In this document: positions 41,001 through 52,500 of the stretch, piece after piece
Position numbering within the stretch: the stretch's first letter is position 1
Layout of the letters: every line of letters starts with the position of its first letter
From: Alligator mississippiensis
Lineage: Eukaryota; Chordata; Crocodylia; Alligatoridae
Length of the DNA stretch: 64,000 nucleotides
NCBI RefSeq assembly: GCF_030867095.1
Contig: NC_081828.1
Coordinates: 218,147,978 to 218,211,977, forward strand
Direction: 5' to 3'
Notes under the pieces: model-generated
Database searches by the model: none
What the model was told of the DNA's origin: nothing
The model's input: the letters and a program-made list of their open reading frames with translations, nothing else
Program-made: the position numbers and the translations under genes

Positions 41001-43925
41001 AGCAGGGCAGCGAGGACGATGAGGGCTATGGGGATGCTTCTGCATGCGGGGAGACTAACGAGGCCAGGCCCATTCAGGTTAAAAAAGAGACACTTGTGGG
41101 GGGCAGGAGAAGGGTTTATAAAATACTAAATGCTGAAGAGGAAGTCAATAGGGATGTGCTATTTACTGTCTCTCACAACGCAAGAATGAGGGGTCACAAA
41201 ATGAAGGTCATAGGGAGTAAGTTTAAAACTAACCCCAGGATATTATTTTTGGCACTGACGTGTGGGACTTACCGCCGCAGGATGTCGTGGAAGCTGTGTG
41301 ACTGGCCTATTTGACATGCCTTGATGTCATGGGCCTCAGCCCAGCACGGAGTAGCTATAAGCCCCTCTTAAGAAGGGAGGCCGCTGGAGACATACCAAAT
41401 AATTGCTTGGGACAGCAAAAAAGCAAAGAGGAATGGGAGTGGGGTGACACAAGAGACTGAGACGGATACACCTATGATCTGACCCGGTCCATGGGTTCTT
41501 TGGCTCCTCTTATGTTTGTAGAGGCAAGCGGGCCCCGAGGCACTCATGTTTTCTCTCTCCCCTGGGAAAAGCGATCCAGCATCGCCAGCCTCTGCCTTGC
41601 TGAAGGTCTCTGTTCTTCCCTCTGTTCGGGCTGGGTATGCAGTGAGTCTGAAAGCAGCATTCACCCCCTCCCCGCTTTCTCTGCCAGTAGGAAATGCCGT
41701 TTCCAATCCTGACGTCCTCCCACGGGCTGCTGGAGCAGAGGAGCTGCATGTCAGGGACCGGGGAGGTGCAGCGCGAGAGACCCCTGCAGAGCCCAGCACA
41801 GGTGAGTGGTAGCTTACAACCTGGAACGGCTGCGGGAGGCGAGATGCCCTCGGCCCGGCGCTGTCCGACGGCCTGTCGCGATGCGCTTTGTCTGTGCTCG
41901 CAGTGTAGCCCGCGTGCTCCTCTCACCCCGCAGTCTTCTGCTCTAGCAAGGGCACTAGCGGCCAGTGTCTGTCCCACTAACTTGCTTCTGTTTGCAATGA
42001 ACAGCGTCTCCTGTTCCCACGTCGGACGCTTTAACCTGGATCAAACGGGAGGCAGCGCCGGGTGCAGGTCTGCAGGATGCAGAGGAGAGAGGAATCCCGC
42101 CAGGCCCCGGAGCAGGTAAGCAGGTGATCCTACAGAGATTTGGGGCTTTGGAGGGGAGCAAGGCCCCGTCCATATCCTGAGAGACTGGGGCTCTTTGGAG
42201 GCAGCGAGTGGGACGGGTTGCTGTGAGTTGCCCCAGCCGCGGCTTGTCCTCACTGTCCTAAAGGACGGTGGTTTGCGGGGCAGCAACCAGGAGTCACACC
42301 AGTGTCTGCTCCGCTCAGCTCCGGATGGACTTGCAACCACAGACAGACAGCCCCTGTCCCAAGGAGCTCGTAGCCTAATGCCCGGGTCCTCCCTCTCCTT
42401 CCAGAGCCATGGGGCGGCTGCTTTTGTCTGAGCGTTTGGGTGGGGTACAGAAAAGCTACTGCTGCCCCTCTTTCCCTGCCCTAACGCCCCCCAAAAGGGG
42501 TTGTCTGCCCCTCCGATTTGCCCATCCCTGGGGTTCAGGGTCTTGGCCTCTCAGCCCTGCCGAGATGCAGGAGGGACTGACTGGGGTCTCATGGTGATTC
42601 CTCACCAGCATGGATCACGGTTGGTAGCACATGCGGCTTTGACCCAAACGATCCCCCGCCACGGGGCTGTTGGGTTCTTGTCCCAAAGCTTTCAAGTATC
42701 CCCCAGGCTGCTCCAATGCATGTTGGCTTTTCCCTGCATGGCATCTTCCCTGGTAGGGCTCAGCAGTGACACGAGGGTGCTTTCTATTGCAGCCGGCAGT
42801 GGGGCGACCAGCCGAGGGCAGGACCAGCGGCAGGAGGGGCACTCGGACACACCGGTGAAATCAGAGGAGGAGGCATCCCCATGGAGCCTCCAGGCACAGG
42901 GTGCAGCCCAGAGCAACCCGGTGCCACCCACCATCACCCGGGTGGAGAAATCCACCCAGTGCGGGAGGGACTTCGGCCTCTTCAAGGGCTTCGTCCTGCA
43001 GGGTGGGGAGAAGCCATTTGCCTGCGGAGAGTGCGGGAAGAGCTTCCGGCTGAAGGGCAACTTCGTGAAGCACCTGCGGAGCCACGCCAAGGTGCGTCCC
43101 TACCAGTGCACCGAGTGCGAGAAGAGCTTCAACTGCCAGTCGGAGCTGCAGCGGCACCAGATGATCCACCGCGGGGAGAAGCCGTACCCGTGTGGTGAGT
43201 GCGAGAAGCGCTACAGCCGCAAGGTCTACCTGCTCAACCACTTGCGCGTGCACACAGGCGAGCGCCCTTTTCCCTGCCCGGACTGCGGCAAGAGCTTCCG
43301 CCAGAAGGCGGTGCTCGTCTCCCACCAGCGCCTGCACACCGGGGAACGCCCCTACCGCTGCGGCCAGTGCGGGAAGAGCTTCACGCAGCAGTCCAAGCTC
43401 ACCAACCACTACCGCACCCACACAGGCGAGCGCCCTTACAAGTGCAGCCAGTGCGACAACAGCTTCAGTGAGAAGTCCAAGCTCAACAGCCACTACCGCG
43501 TGCACACGGGGGAGCGGCCCTACAAGTGCGCCCAGTGCGACAAGAGCTACTGCCGCAAGGAGTACCTGCTCAACCACCAGCGCCTGCACACGGGGGAGCG
43601 GCCCTTCCAGTGCCCCGACTGCGGCCGCAGCTTCATGCTCAAGAGGAGCTTCGTCAAGCACCAGCGCAACCATGCCAAAGAGCGGGGCGGCGCGGTGGAG
43701 CCCCAGGGGAGCAGCGCCAGGGATGGCTCGGCAGGGAAGGAGGAGTCGGAGGGACGGCAACTGCCCCGGTGCAGCACCTGTGGGAAGAGCTTCCAGGACG
43801 TGGAGTCGCTGAAGGAGCATCAGGCACTGCACAGCGCAGAACGAGGGCATCCGGAGGGGTCCGAAGCTCCCGGGCAGGATGCCGAGGCCAAGCTGCTGGT
43901 TGTGAAGATGGAAGAGATGTGGTAG
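35061..43925 (+). CDS. KRAB/DUF3669 C2H2 zinc-finger protein (gene A)
   Basis: Predicted nuclear DNA-binding regulator of the ZNF282/398/746/777 type. Coding exons: 35,061-35,072; 35,209-35,544; 37,091-37,217; 40,204-40,359; 41,691-41,801; 42,005-42,115; 42,793-43,925. Together they keep one frame of 661 residues. Exon 1 gives only MAAQ before 'gtaagc'. Exon 2 is DUF3669, a coiled-coil-like block with '[16 protein letters not shown]', '[20 protein letters not shown]' and '[13 protein letters not shown]'. Exon 3 is a 127-bp KRAB A box, '[20 protein letters not shown]'. Exons 4-6 are phase-1 linkers; exon 4 has '[20 protein letters not shown]'. Exon 7 has nine C2H2 fingers from about residue 361 after one degenerate finger, and ends in '[10 protein letters not shown]'. 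The KRAB has MRG where strong TRIM28 binders have MLE, so repression by that route may be weak. Confidence 0.85.
35880..36690 (+). mobile_element. CR1 LINE 3' fragment in gene A intron 2
   Basis: It carries the end of the reverse transcriptase frame, '[17 protein letters not shown]', '[20 protein letters not shown]' and '[20 protein letters not shown]', with the 3' end near 'cccttcaaccctcattttc'. Frames are broken. Its first bases also occur at the end of the duplicated block near 34,480, so it was in place before that duplication. Confidence 0.85.
38297..38425 (-). mobile_element. CR1 LINE 3' tip in gene A intron 3
   Basis: 'ttcatagactcatagaaaat' followed by 'gggctgaagggaccgcagg' is the last ~130 bp of a CR1 element in reverse complement. 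Confidence 0.8.
38725..38982. mobile_element. Hairpin MITE in gene A intron 3
   Basis: 38,781-38,837 is the near-perfect reverse complement of 38,850-38,906; both arms contain 'gtgctgaaaaatgg' and 'tttaactaaag'. A smaller palindrome around 'ctggagcagctccag' follows at about 38,960. There is no ORF. This is a foldback MITE, Chompy-like from memory, and the family is uncertain. Confidence 0.65.
39695..39790 (-). mobile_element. MIR-like SINE fragment
   Basis: 'gtggcagagacaggaaatg' and its neighbours read as the core region of a MIR SINE in reverse complement. It is old and short. Confidence 0.4.
40735..41320 (+). mobile_element. Old CR1-type LINE 3' fragment in gene A intron 4
   Basis: 'gagatcctggagtcattgtg', 'gcccaggtctggtccctgca' and 'tttataaaatactaaatgct' match the late RT and 3' region of CR1/L3 elements. 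Frames are decayed. Confidence 0.65.
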
Positions 43926-45213
43926 CCCGTGCGGGGAGGCCAGGAGGGTGCAAGGCCGGAGGGGTTTGGAGATAGGCTGCAGCCCATGCTGACTTGGACC
44001 CTGTGTTGGCTGAGCCCCCGAGGGGGTTGAATGCCCAGCCGGCAGGCTTCATTCACTGGTGATGCTCAGCAGGGCGGGTGCGTCTGTAAACAGGAAGCCC
44101 AGCAGCAAGGCTAGGAGGGCGTCCGAGTGAGCCCACCTCTGCTGGGGAGAGGATACCCCTGGGAGGCAGGTGGGACGGTGGGTGAGGAGCACATTGTACG
44201 GGAGACGCTTGACCATGCCTGGCTTGGCAAGACTGCATCTCAGCTGCACAAGGTATATACTGACATCTTCAGCGTGGTCCCCGGCAGAGGCATGGCAGGT
44301 CTAGGCTGCTTCTGTGGCTGACAGCCCCGAGCCAGGGCGACCTGTGCAGGGCACCTGAGCTGAGCTGTTCCTTTGGGGAGGGCCTGTGTGCGTGTGCGCA
44401 TGCGTATGCATGTGTGTGTGGCCTGGTTTTGCTGTTTTTTATCACGTGGCATACAGATCTGAACACGACTTCTCACACCTAACGGGAACAGGATGGTCTT
44501 GGAGCGAGGAGGCAGCTGCCCACGCTCCAAGCCCTGTGGGACTGTAATTAGTACTGTGCCCTGCTAATTGAAGGCTGACAGGGCACCCTGAATGAACACA
44601 CTGGCTAGGAACACGTGACTTGGCAGCGCAGCGAGTGTGCCCGTGCCCAGGTACCCTGCTCCAGGGCACTATAAATACTCATAATGAACACATCTCACCG
44701 CTAACACACACCAGTGGGATGTGCAAAGTGGGATGGAGGCTGCTGCTACGTGTTGTTTCCAGTTGCTCACACATGTCACTTGCCCCCCTTGCTTTGGTTC
44801 CCTCCCCGGCTCATTTTTAATGTCATTACAGTAATTGGGAGAAGGCAGATTTGCCTTTTCCCTGCAGTTAGGATGCTGCCAACTGCAGTGGTTGTATTAA
44901 GAGTCGTGAGCTACTGGTTGGCTTTCAGCCCACAGGACTCATGCCAGGTGACTTTTGCCCTGACTCCCATCTTGTGTCCGCACTGTTGTGCCACTGGTAT
45001 AGGACACATGTTAGAGGAGACAATGCTTTCCTGCCTGGTTTCCCTTGAAGCAGGTCTCTGCTTGTGCCCAGTTTCACTCTCCAGGACTTCCTTTCTGCCG
45101 CAGCTCCATGTGCCTCTGGTGCTGACCCCGTCCTCTGAATGATGGTGTTTGTCTGACACGGGTGCGCTTTGCTTGGATTTTCCTTCTTTTTTTCCTTAAA
45201 TGATCTTGCGATG
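43926..45213. other. 3' UTR and downstream flank of gene A
   Basis: No gene. A TG-rich alternating tract lies near 44,390-44,425. No AATAAA occurs before 45,214, so the 3' UTR may be long or use a variant signal. Confidence 0.4.
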
Positions 45214-45219
45214 AATAAA
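45214..45219 (+). terminator. Possible polyadenylation signal for gene A
   Basis: This is the first AATAAA on the + strand after the stop codon, about 1.3 kb downstream. A nearer non-canonical signal cannot be excluded. Confidence 0.35.
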
Positions 45220-46002
45220 AAGCAATGAAGGTGAAGGTCCAGAACGAGGTGTTCGGCTGCTTCGGATGCTAAAATCGGTCGCTGCAAAACACCCACCGAT
45301 GCCAGTGCTGCGAAATCGCAGGGCCTGATGATGACGCTGGGATCGGCGTGGTGAGGGGAAATGCCAGCACATCGCAGCAAGGCCAGGGCTTTGCTCTGGA
45401 GGAGGGGAGACGAGCCAGGAGCTTTGTGGTTGTTTTTTTAAATGGGGAGGCTTCTCCTGCCTCTAGCGCAGAGGTGCTGGGAGGTGGCGAGTGGGGTGGA
45501 GCTGGATGCCAAGTGTGGACATGCTCCCCATGCATCACCCTTGTAGGGATTGAAGGGCGGGCTGTCTCTCCTTCCCTCTCCGGGTCCATGGCAGCCTGTG
45601 GGAAAGTTGCTCCTGCCTGTCTAGCAAGAACAGCCCCAGCTCATTTCACCTGAGAGGCCTGCAGGCCTTCACCCACCGCTACAGCCTCACCCGGGGCTCC
45701 CATGTCTGCAGGAGGAGCAGGGCCCTTTCATCTGCAGTCCAGGGGAAGCACTTCTAGGGAAGCCTCCAGCTGATGGGGGCCAGCCTCTCCGTGCTGGGGG
45801 TAAAGCCCCGCCGGGGGCTGCAGCTGCAGCATCGGCTCCAAGGAGCTTAGGGCTGCCCGTCCAGGGTGATCACAGCACGGCGCCCTCAGGCTCTCCCGCA
45901 CCCCGGGTGGCCGTAACCCACTGGGGGACGTGGATGGGAGTGCCCCCCGGCTCAGGTACGGCTACAACGTGGGGCACGAGGCGCCATATATAAGCGCTGT
46001 CA

Positions 46003-46232
46003 CAGATTCATAGATGTTAGGGTTGGAAGGGACCTCCATAGATCATCGAGTCCGACCCCTGCATGGGCAGGAAAGAGTGCTGGGTTCAAATGACCCCAGC
46101 TCGATGCATATCCAACCTCCTCTTGAAGACCCCCAGGGTAGGGGAGAGCCCCCCTCCCTCGGGAGCCCGTTGCAGACCTTGGCCACTCCAACTGCGAAGA
46201 AGTTCTTCCTGATGTCCAGTCTAATGTCCTGA
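46003..46232 (-). mobile_element. CR1 LINE 3' fragment upstream of gene B
   Basis: 'cagattcatagatgttaggg' is the 3' tip of a CR1 close to copies A and B, followed by 'gacccccagggtagggg' and 'aagaagttcttcctgatg'. It lies next to the gene B CpG island. Confidence 0.9.
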
Positions 46233-46379
46233 GAAGCTGAAGCGGCAGCTTGTCGTCTGGACTCCCCCTCGGTTTCCCATGTCTTCCTCTCCTGTCTGTC
46301 CTGCGTCCTCGGGGAGCTGCCACGCTCTGCTCTGCTTCCCCCCGGTGCACGGGGCTGCTTTCCAACCAGTGTGGCAGGG

Positions 46380-46597
46380 GCGCGGCTGCAAGGCGGACTC
46401 TCCCCCGCGGGCTGTGCAGGGCGGGGATGCGGCGGGTACCGGGAGGAGGATGCTCCGGCGCCGAGCCCTGTAGGCGGCACTGCCGGCCCGACCTGCCTCC
46501 TCTGCTCGCGGCCGGCCCGGCGCGGCGGATGCGCTCCCCGCCCCGCAGCCCGGCATGGCCGTCGTGCCCGGGCTCTAGCGCAGCGTGTCCCGCAGCC
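46380..46597 (+). promoter_or_regulatory. CpG-rich 5' region of gene B
   Basis: CG-dense sequence (gcgcggcgga, gccgtcgtgcccg) leads directly into the ATG of exon 1, as expected for a CpG-island promoter and 5' UTR. No TATA box is seen. Confidence 0.5.
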
Positions 46598-49500
46598 ATG
46601 GCCGAGTGGGCTCCGGCGCAGGTGAGTGCGGGCTGCGTGCTGCGGGGGGGATGGCTGCAGCAGCAGAGTGGCATGCATGCTTTGCTGGCCCCCTGGCCCT
46701 GCAGGAGCGCGGGGTGGCGCGGCTGTGCCCGTGGGGTCCCGTCCCCTTGACCCCTTGCCCGTGTCGCCGGCGCAGGTGCAGGTGCAGGAGTGGAACGTGG
46801 AGGCGCAGCATCTCATGGCCCTGCAGCCGCCCCTGCTGCCCGAGCGGGCGCACGTGCGGGAAGCCCAGCTGCACACGGCCGAGGCGTCCCTCTGGACCGT
46901 GGTGGCCACCGTGCAGGCCCTGGAGAGGAAGATCGACGTGCTGGCCGCGCGCCTGCTGAGCCTGGAGGGGCGGTCGGGCACGGCCGAGAAGAAGATCGTC
47001 GACTGCGAGAAGACCGCCATGGAGTTCAACAACCAGCTGGAGAGCAAGTGGGCCGTGCTGGGCACCCTGATCCAGGAGTACGGGCTGCTGCAGCGGCGCC
47101 TGGAGAACATGGAGAACCTGCTCAAGAACAGGAACTTCTGGGTCCTGCGCCTGCCGCCTGGCGCCAAGGGCGAAGTGCCCAAGGTGAGCTTCGCTGTGCC
47201 TCGTGCGCTGGGGACGTTCGGGATAGCCCCGCCGCCATGGGTGCAGCGCAATGGCCGGGGAGGGTGGAAGGTGATGGCTGGAAAGCCCTGGGCACGGCAG
47301 TCCGCGTCTGCGTCTGCTCAGACTGGCTAGCAGGGAGCGCTGCTAAATTCCCCCCAGCGCCCCGCTGCTGAGTGCACGTCCGTCTCTGGCCTGCTCGTGG
47401 CTTGGCTCGTCTGCCTTCGAGGGCCCGCATCCCTTTGTATATACGCGCGCTTCTTCCCTGGGTGTTGAATGAAGACTCCCCGCACACAGGGAGAGATTTC
47501 AAGGCTAGAGCTGCCGGTTGGCATCCTGTAGTCTGGCCTCCGAGGGCAAGTACAACCGCCTGCTTGTGCTTGCAGATGCCCGTGACGTTTGTGGACGTCG
47601 CTGTCTATTTCTCGGCGGAGGAGTGGAAGAACCTGGAGGAGTGGCAGAAGGAGCTGTATAACAACCTGGTGAAGGAGAACTACGAGTCCTTGATCTCGCT
47701 GGGTAAATGTCTGCTGCCTGGAGGAGCACCCGATCTCGTAGCCTTTGCTTGTGGCCCAGCTCTGAGTGGTGCCCTGTTCCCTCTGATTCCAGCTGGGCCG
47801 GTGCTTATATCCAAAAAACCCTCTTGGTCGGTGCTCATAACCCATAAAAGTTTGCAAAGAAAGGGGTCAAGTCCTTGCAAGGTCAGAGGTCCCCCCTGGC
47901 CTCATGGCCCACCCTTTCCTGTAGCAGGGATGTGGCTACCATCACATCCCAGAGAATGACCAGATACCCGTTTACAGCTGGGTCAGCTGAGCGCGCCTTT
48001 GGCATGAGTCCAGAACGGGGCTCAGACTTGTGTCCCTGGTGCCGTAGTGACATGTCGTAGCTGGGCCCCTCAGACCCATGCCTCCTCCTGCTTAAAAGGA
48101 GATTCTTGCAAGTGCAAGAGTGGTTCAATCTTGTCCGTCTCCAGCATCTGCTGCTGCTGGAGAGCAGACCAAATGCTGCCCTGGTGTCAGAGGAAGTCCC
48201 TGGAGTTGCCCTTGCTGACCTGGGACTTGATTAGCTGATACAATCAATGCCTATTTGCAGCCACGCTTGGTAAGAGCAACAGCCCCTTCCTTGCTGCTGG
48301 CATTTTCCCAGGGTACATCTTTTTTCTACCTGGTAACAGCAACACAGCCGTTGCTTAAGGGCAACGCTTGCAGAGCAGGAGAGGCTGGACTGGGCTGTGT
48401 CCTCAGTTGGTGCTGTGTCACATGTGGTGACAGGCATCTCCCAACCTGTCCCCTGCACCTGCTTTCCTTGCCTGAAACCCTGCAGCCCGAGTGTTCGTTC
48501 TCTGGCTTGCAGAATAGGGTGAGAGGACCTGATGCTGCCGGCTGCAGGGCGATTGGGACCAGGCTGCTGTGTGGCGGGACTTTCCTAGCAGGGCCGTGCA
48601 CAAAGAGAAGCAGCAGGAAAAGCCTTGGGCCGACCGCAAACACCTGCCAGGGGGTTATAACACACTGAGGTGTGGAGCATGACTCATTCAGGGGGGCACA
48701 ACTGTGGGAGCATTTAACCTTTGAACGTAAAAAGAAAACTCAGCATTTCTGCAGCGTGCAGCCGACCGCTCCTTGTTTAGCTGTTTCACTCGGCAGAAAA
48801 ACAGGTTGGACAGATGATGTCTGCTGCACCAGCAACAGCCGCTTAGCAGCGGCCTGGCACCAGGTCCTCAGTGTTGCTAGGAAGGGGGTCGACTGTGTTT
48901 TCTTGATTCGCTTCCCGCATTTCCCTGCATGGTGGTAATGTAAAATCATCTTCCTGGCTGGGGGCAGGCGATACAGGCGGGGGCCTTTTCTCTGCCCTTG
49001 GTTGGCAGTTTTATAGCCAGGCAGAGGGCTTAGCATTGTGTGCGAACGCCTTTCCTGACGCAGATCCCTGCATGTTGGGCACGGAGCGCAGCTCACCTCC
49101 CGTCTCAGCCTGTCTCTCTTGCTGCCGAGTTCCCCCATCAAGGAACGCTCCATAACTCTTGTGCATTGTGAAATGAAGCCTCGTGTCCCCCCAATGTCTC
49201 CTCTCTGAACAGGCAGCTCCCTTTCCAAAGCCGACGCGCAGCCGAGGCCGGAGCGAGGGGTGGAGCCGTGCATCCCACAGCAGCCGGAGCTGGAGCAGAG
49301 ACCCATCCCTGTGGACCATTGTCCAGGTAGGGGGTGGGGGTGGCTGGGACAGCTCAGAGGAGGGGGCTGTGGTTTGTCTGCTGGGGGCCTTTGCTTTGGG
49401 AGCTGGTCTTCCAGGTGGTCTCTCTCATGGTTGGCTGCCAGTACTGGCTGCTTCTGGCTCCAGTCCCCATGCCCTCCGGTCCCCATGCCCTCCAGTTTCT

Positions 49501-52500
49501 TAAACATGCTGGTGTTCTGGGCTCTCTGGTTTTCCTGGTTACTTATCTCTGCCTCTTACACTTGGTCTCTGGTGGTGATCATGCTTTGGGGCTACATTAC
49601 CTCTCCTGAGCCTTTGTTTCTGCTCCTGTCCTCTCCCGAGGAGTCAGTATTCCCCAGCTGTTGGGGGCTGAGGGTGAGAGTCAGGACTCCTGGGTTCTTC
49701 TCCTGCTTTTGTTGCTGACTGTTTGGTCATGGGGGAGTTGCCTGTGGCCACAGCCCCAAAAGCATCCTTTGATTTTTGTGCATCCCATGGGAAAAGTGAG
49801 AGGTGCTCAGTGCTTGCAGCTCCCATTGGCTTTACCTGGGGTTTGGGTTTCCAGCCTTCATGATTCAGACATCTAACATGGGGCAGCTGGGCTGAAAAGA
49901 AAGTATAGCCTGAAGCTGCAGTGTCTTGTTCCCTTCTGCAAATAACTCTTCCACGGGAGGATGTGTTAGGCTGCTGAACGAGTATTTTGAGCGTGCTCGG
50001 GCAGTGCTAACGTTCCAGCCAGCCACCATGAAACTGAGAGCAGAAGGGAGCAATTCCCTGTCACTTATTCATTTGCTTTTTGGGGGCCTCCTAGAATCAA
50101 AGGGGGTGTTTAGGAAGGGCCTGAGCCTGGAGAACGTGGGAGCATACTGACCTGAGGGGGGGAGTGAGAGTGAGATGTGGATCTTCTCAGGGACCCAGTC
50201 CACTGATCTTCCCGAGCGAAGCAAGATGTTTTCAGGGATGCCAGGTTGCTGTGCTGATCTCCCTGTTTCTCCCTCCAAGCTGCACTGGCCTGTTTGGATC
50301 TACGTGCAGCCTGCCCCTTTCGCGGCATGGGGACAGTGTTGCTGCGAGGTTGGGGTTCTGTGTTCAGGTGCTGTGCGAATGTGCTCTAATTCTCTCCTCC
50401 TGAACAGACCCCCTGGTCTCGACACCTGATATCCTATCGCGGATCAAACAGGAGGCGGCCTTTGTTGCGGAGCATCAGTTCCCAGAGGACAGAGGACTCC
50501 CCCCCGACCCCTGTGCAGGTGAGTCCCAGGCGGTGGAGCAAAGGCTCCCTGAGCTCTGGTACCTCTGTAGCTTTCTTATCTCTCTCAGGGCTCATATTCT
50601 GCTTCTGACTTGCTACATTAACCACAGCAAGTCTAATTTCCCACAGCAGCTCCTCGTTTGCGAGGTCTCCGTTCGCCCCCAGTCTCAGTTGCTGTCCCTC
50701 CTTTGTCTGAGAGTCCCTGCCAGCCAGTGCCCAGCCCAACTCCTTGATGACCCATTTCCATCCATGTCTGACTCCCTCAGCCCTAGGTGCTTTCCCTGAA
50801 CTCGAGATGGGCGTCTCAAGCACTAGACCAGGGGAGGGCAAAATGCTGCCCGGGGGCCAGATACGGCCTGCCAGGCCATTCTATCTGGCCTGTGGGGCCC
50901 CTAAAAAATTTAGAAAATTAATATTTGTCTGCCCTGGGCTGCCTGTCATGTGGCCCTCGATGGCTTGCCAAAACTCAGTAAGTGGCCCTCTGCCCAAAAT
51001 AATTGCCCGCCCTTGCACTAACCCCTGTCCATCTCACTTCTCTCCACCAGGAGCTGATGCTCTGATTTCTGCACACGACTTCTTATCCTGGATCAAGCAA
51101 GAGGAGGAGCCATGTGTCAGGGAGCCGTGGGAGCTGGCTGAGAGAGAGATCCTGACGGGTCCCGTCCCAGGTGAGCAGTGGCTTTGCTTTTTGGAAGCAA
51201 TGAGCCAAGCAGAAGGGCCAGCTGCTGGGAACTATCCCGGGTTTGTCCCAACTGTGGCTGATGCCAATTCATTGATGTCTAAGGCCAGGAGGGACCGCTG
51301 TGGTCTTCTGGCCTGGTTGCCAGCACAGCGCTGACCAGAGCATTGTACTCCGATGCCTGCAGAAGCTTCCCAGCAGATCTGGTTGTGAGCAATGCAGCCA
51401 TAATTCACACCCCATTTGCTGAGTCTTCGGTTGAAGGAGAATCCCCACTGGAGGGTTTTGCTGGCATACCAGGGTTGGTTAGGAGCCTGAAAGCCATCCT
51501 GCCGCAGCTGACACAGCTGTGCTGCCCCAGTGCACGGTGTCCAGGAACTGGTACAAGTGATGCACAAGGGAATTCAGCCTTCTCCTGCAAGCTACATGAG
51601 GGCCATTGGGTAGAGCCCGGGGCAGGGCTGAGCGTGCCTCCCTGCCTGGCTGATATCTTGGTGCTTTTTGTTGTGGAGAAGAGGCAAATGCATTTTCCTT
51701 TCTGGCCATCTGCTGCAATCGCTGTCTGACACGGCGCTGAATTCGTCTGCTCCCTCCTCTCGGAGTCTCCCCCATATAATCCCCCACCTGCCCACACCCA
51801 CTTGACTCCGTGCACGGCGAAACTTTGCAAAAAGGCTGCCCCCAGCTAGAACTCTTCGGCCAGCCGTGAGGTTTTGCTTTCAACTGGGAATTGGTTAGTG
51901 TGCTTGGCTGTGAGAACGCACCCTGTTCTGAGCTAGTTGCACGCATAGCTTGGTCTTTCCAGTGGCTGTTAGTTCTTTGTATTGCCGTAGCCTCTGGAGG
52001 AGCCTGGCACAGTGTGGGGCCCTGCCTTCCTCGGTGCTGTACAGGTGAGAGAGGCTCATCCAAATAGCTGAGGCAGACAGAGGTTTGTTGTCATCTCCAT
52101 TTCATAGTTTAGGAACTGGATGTTGGACAGATGAAGAGACTGAGCCAGGATCCCACAGGCGGTCTGTAGCAGAGTTGGGAATGCAGCCCAGATCTCCCGA
52201 GTCCCACTTCGCAGCCGTAACTCAAATCCCTGTCTCCTTGGGTTATAGGGATTTGCTTGGAGAGGGAACTTGTGCAGAATCTTAGCCTCAGAGAGGAATC
52301 TTTTTATTCTCCATTGCTTTATTTTTGCATGACAAATGGTAGTCACTTTGTTTAAGACCTGCCTGGGAAGGGCTCAGGTATGGGACACGCGGCCTTTTTA
52401 CACTGTTTTGTACACTGACCTAAATTAAACTGGAATCCAAGGTGGACGGACAGGCAGTTACTCTCGGGGTGGCTGCTGCAGAGGTGTTAGTACAGGCCTC

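Noticed and set aside
42861-43850. 329-codon - strand frame opposite the gene A finger exon
   Set aside because: It is the antisense shadow of a zinc-finger array; Leu/Ala-rich antisense frames are usual there. The same holds for 53,875-54,432 and 58,375-58,893.
45640-46000. Open frame plus TATATAAG near 45,987, possible extra gene
   Set aside because: No ATG, no domain, and the TATA-like string is next to a CR1 tip; nothing links it to a transcript.
46043-47251. 402-codon - strand frame
   Set aside because: It runs antisense through the gene B CpG island, exon 2 and a CR1 scrap; there is no domain of its own.
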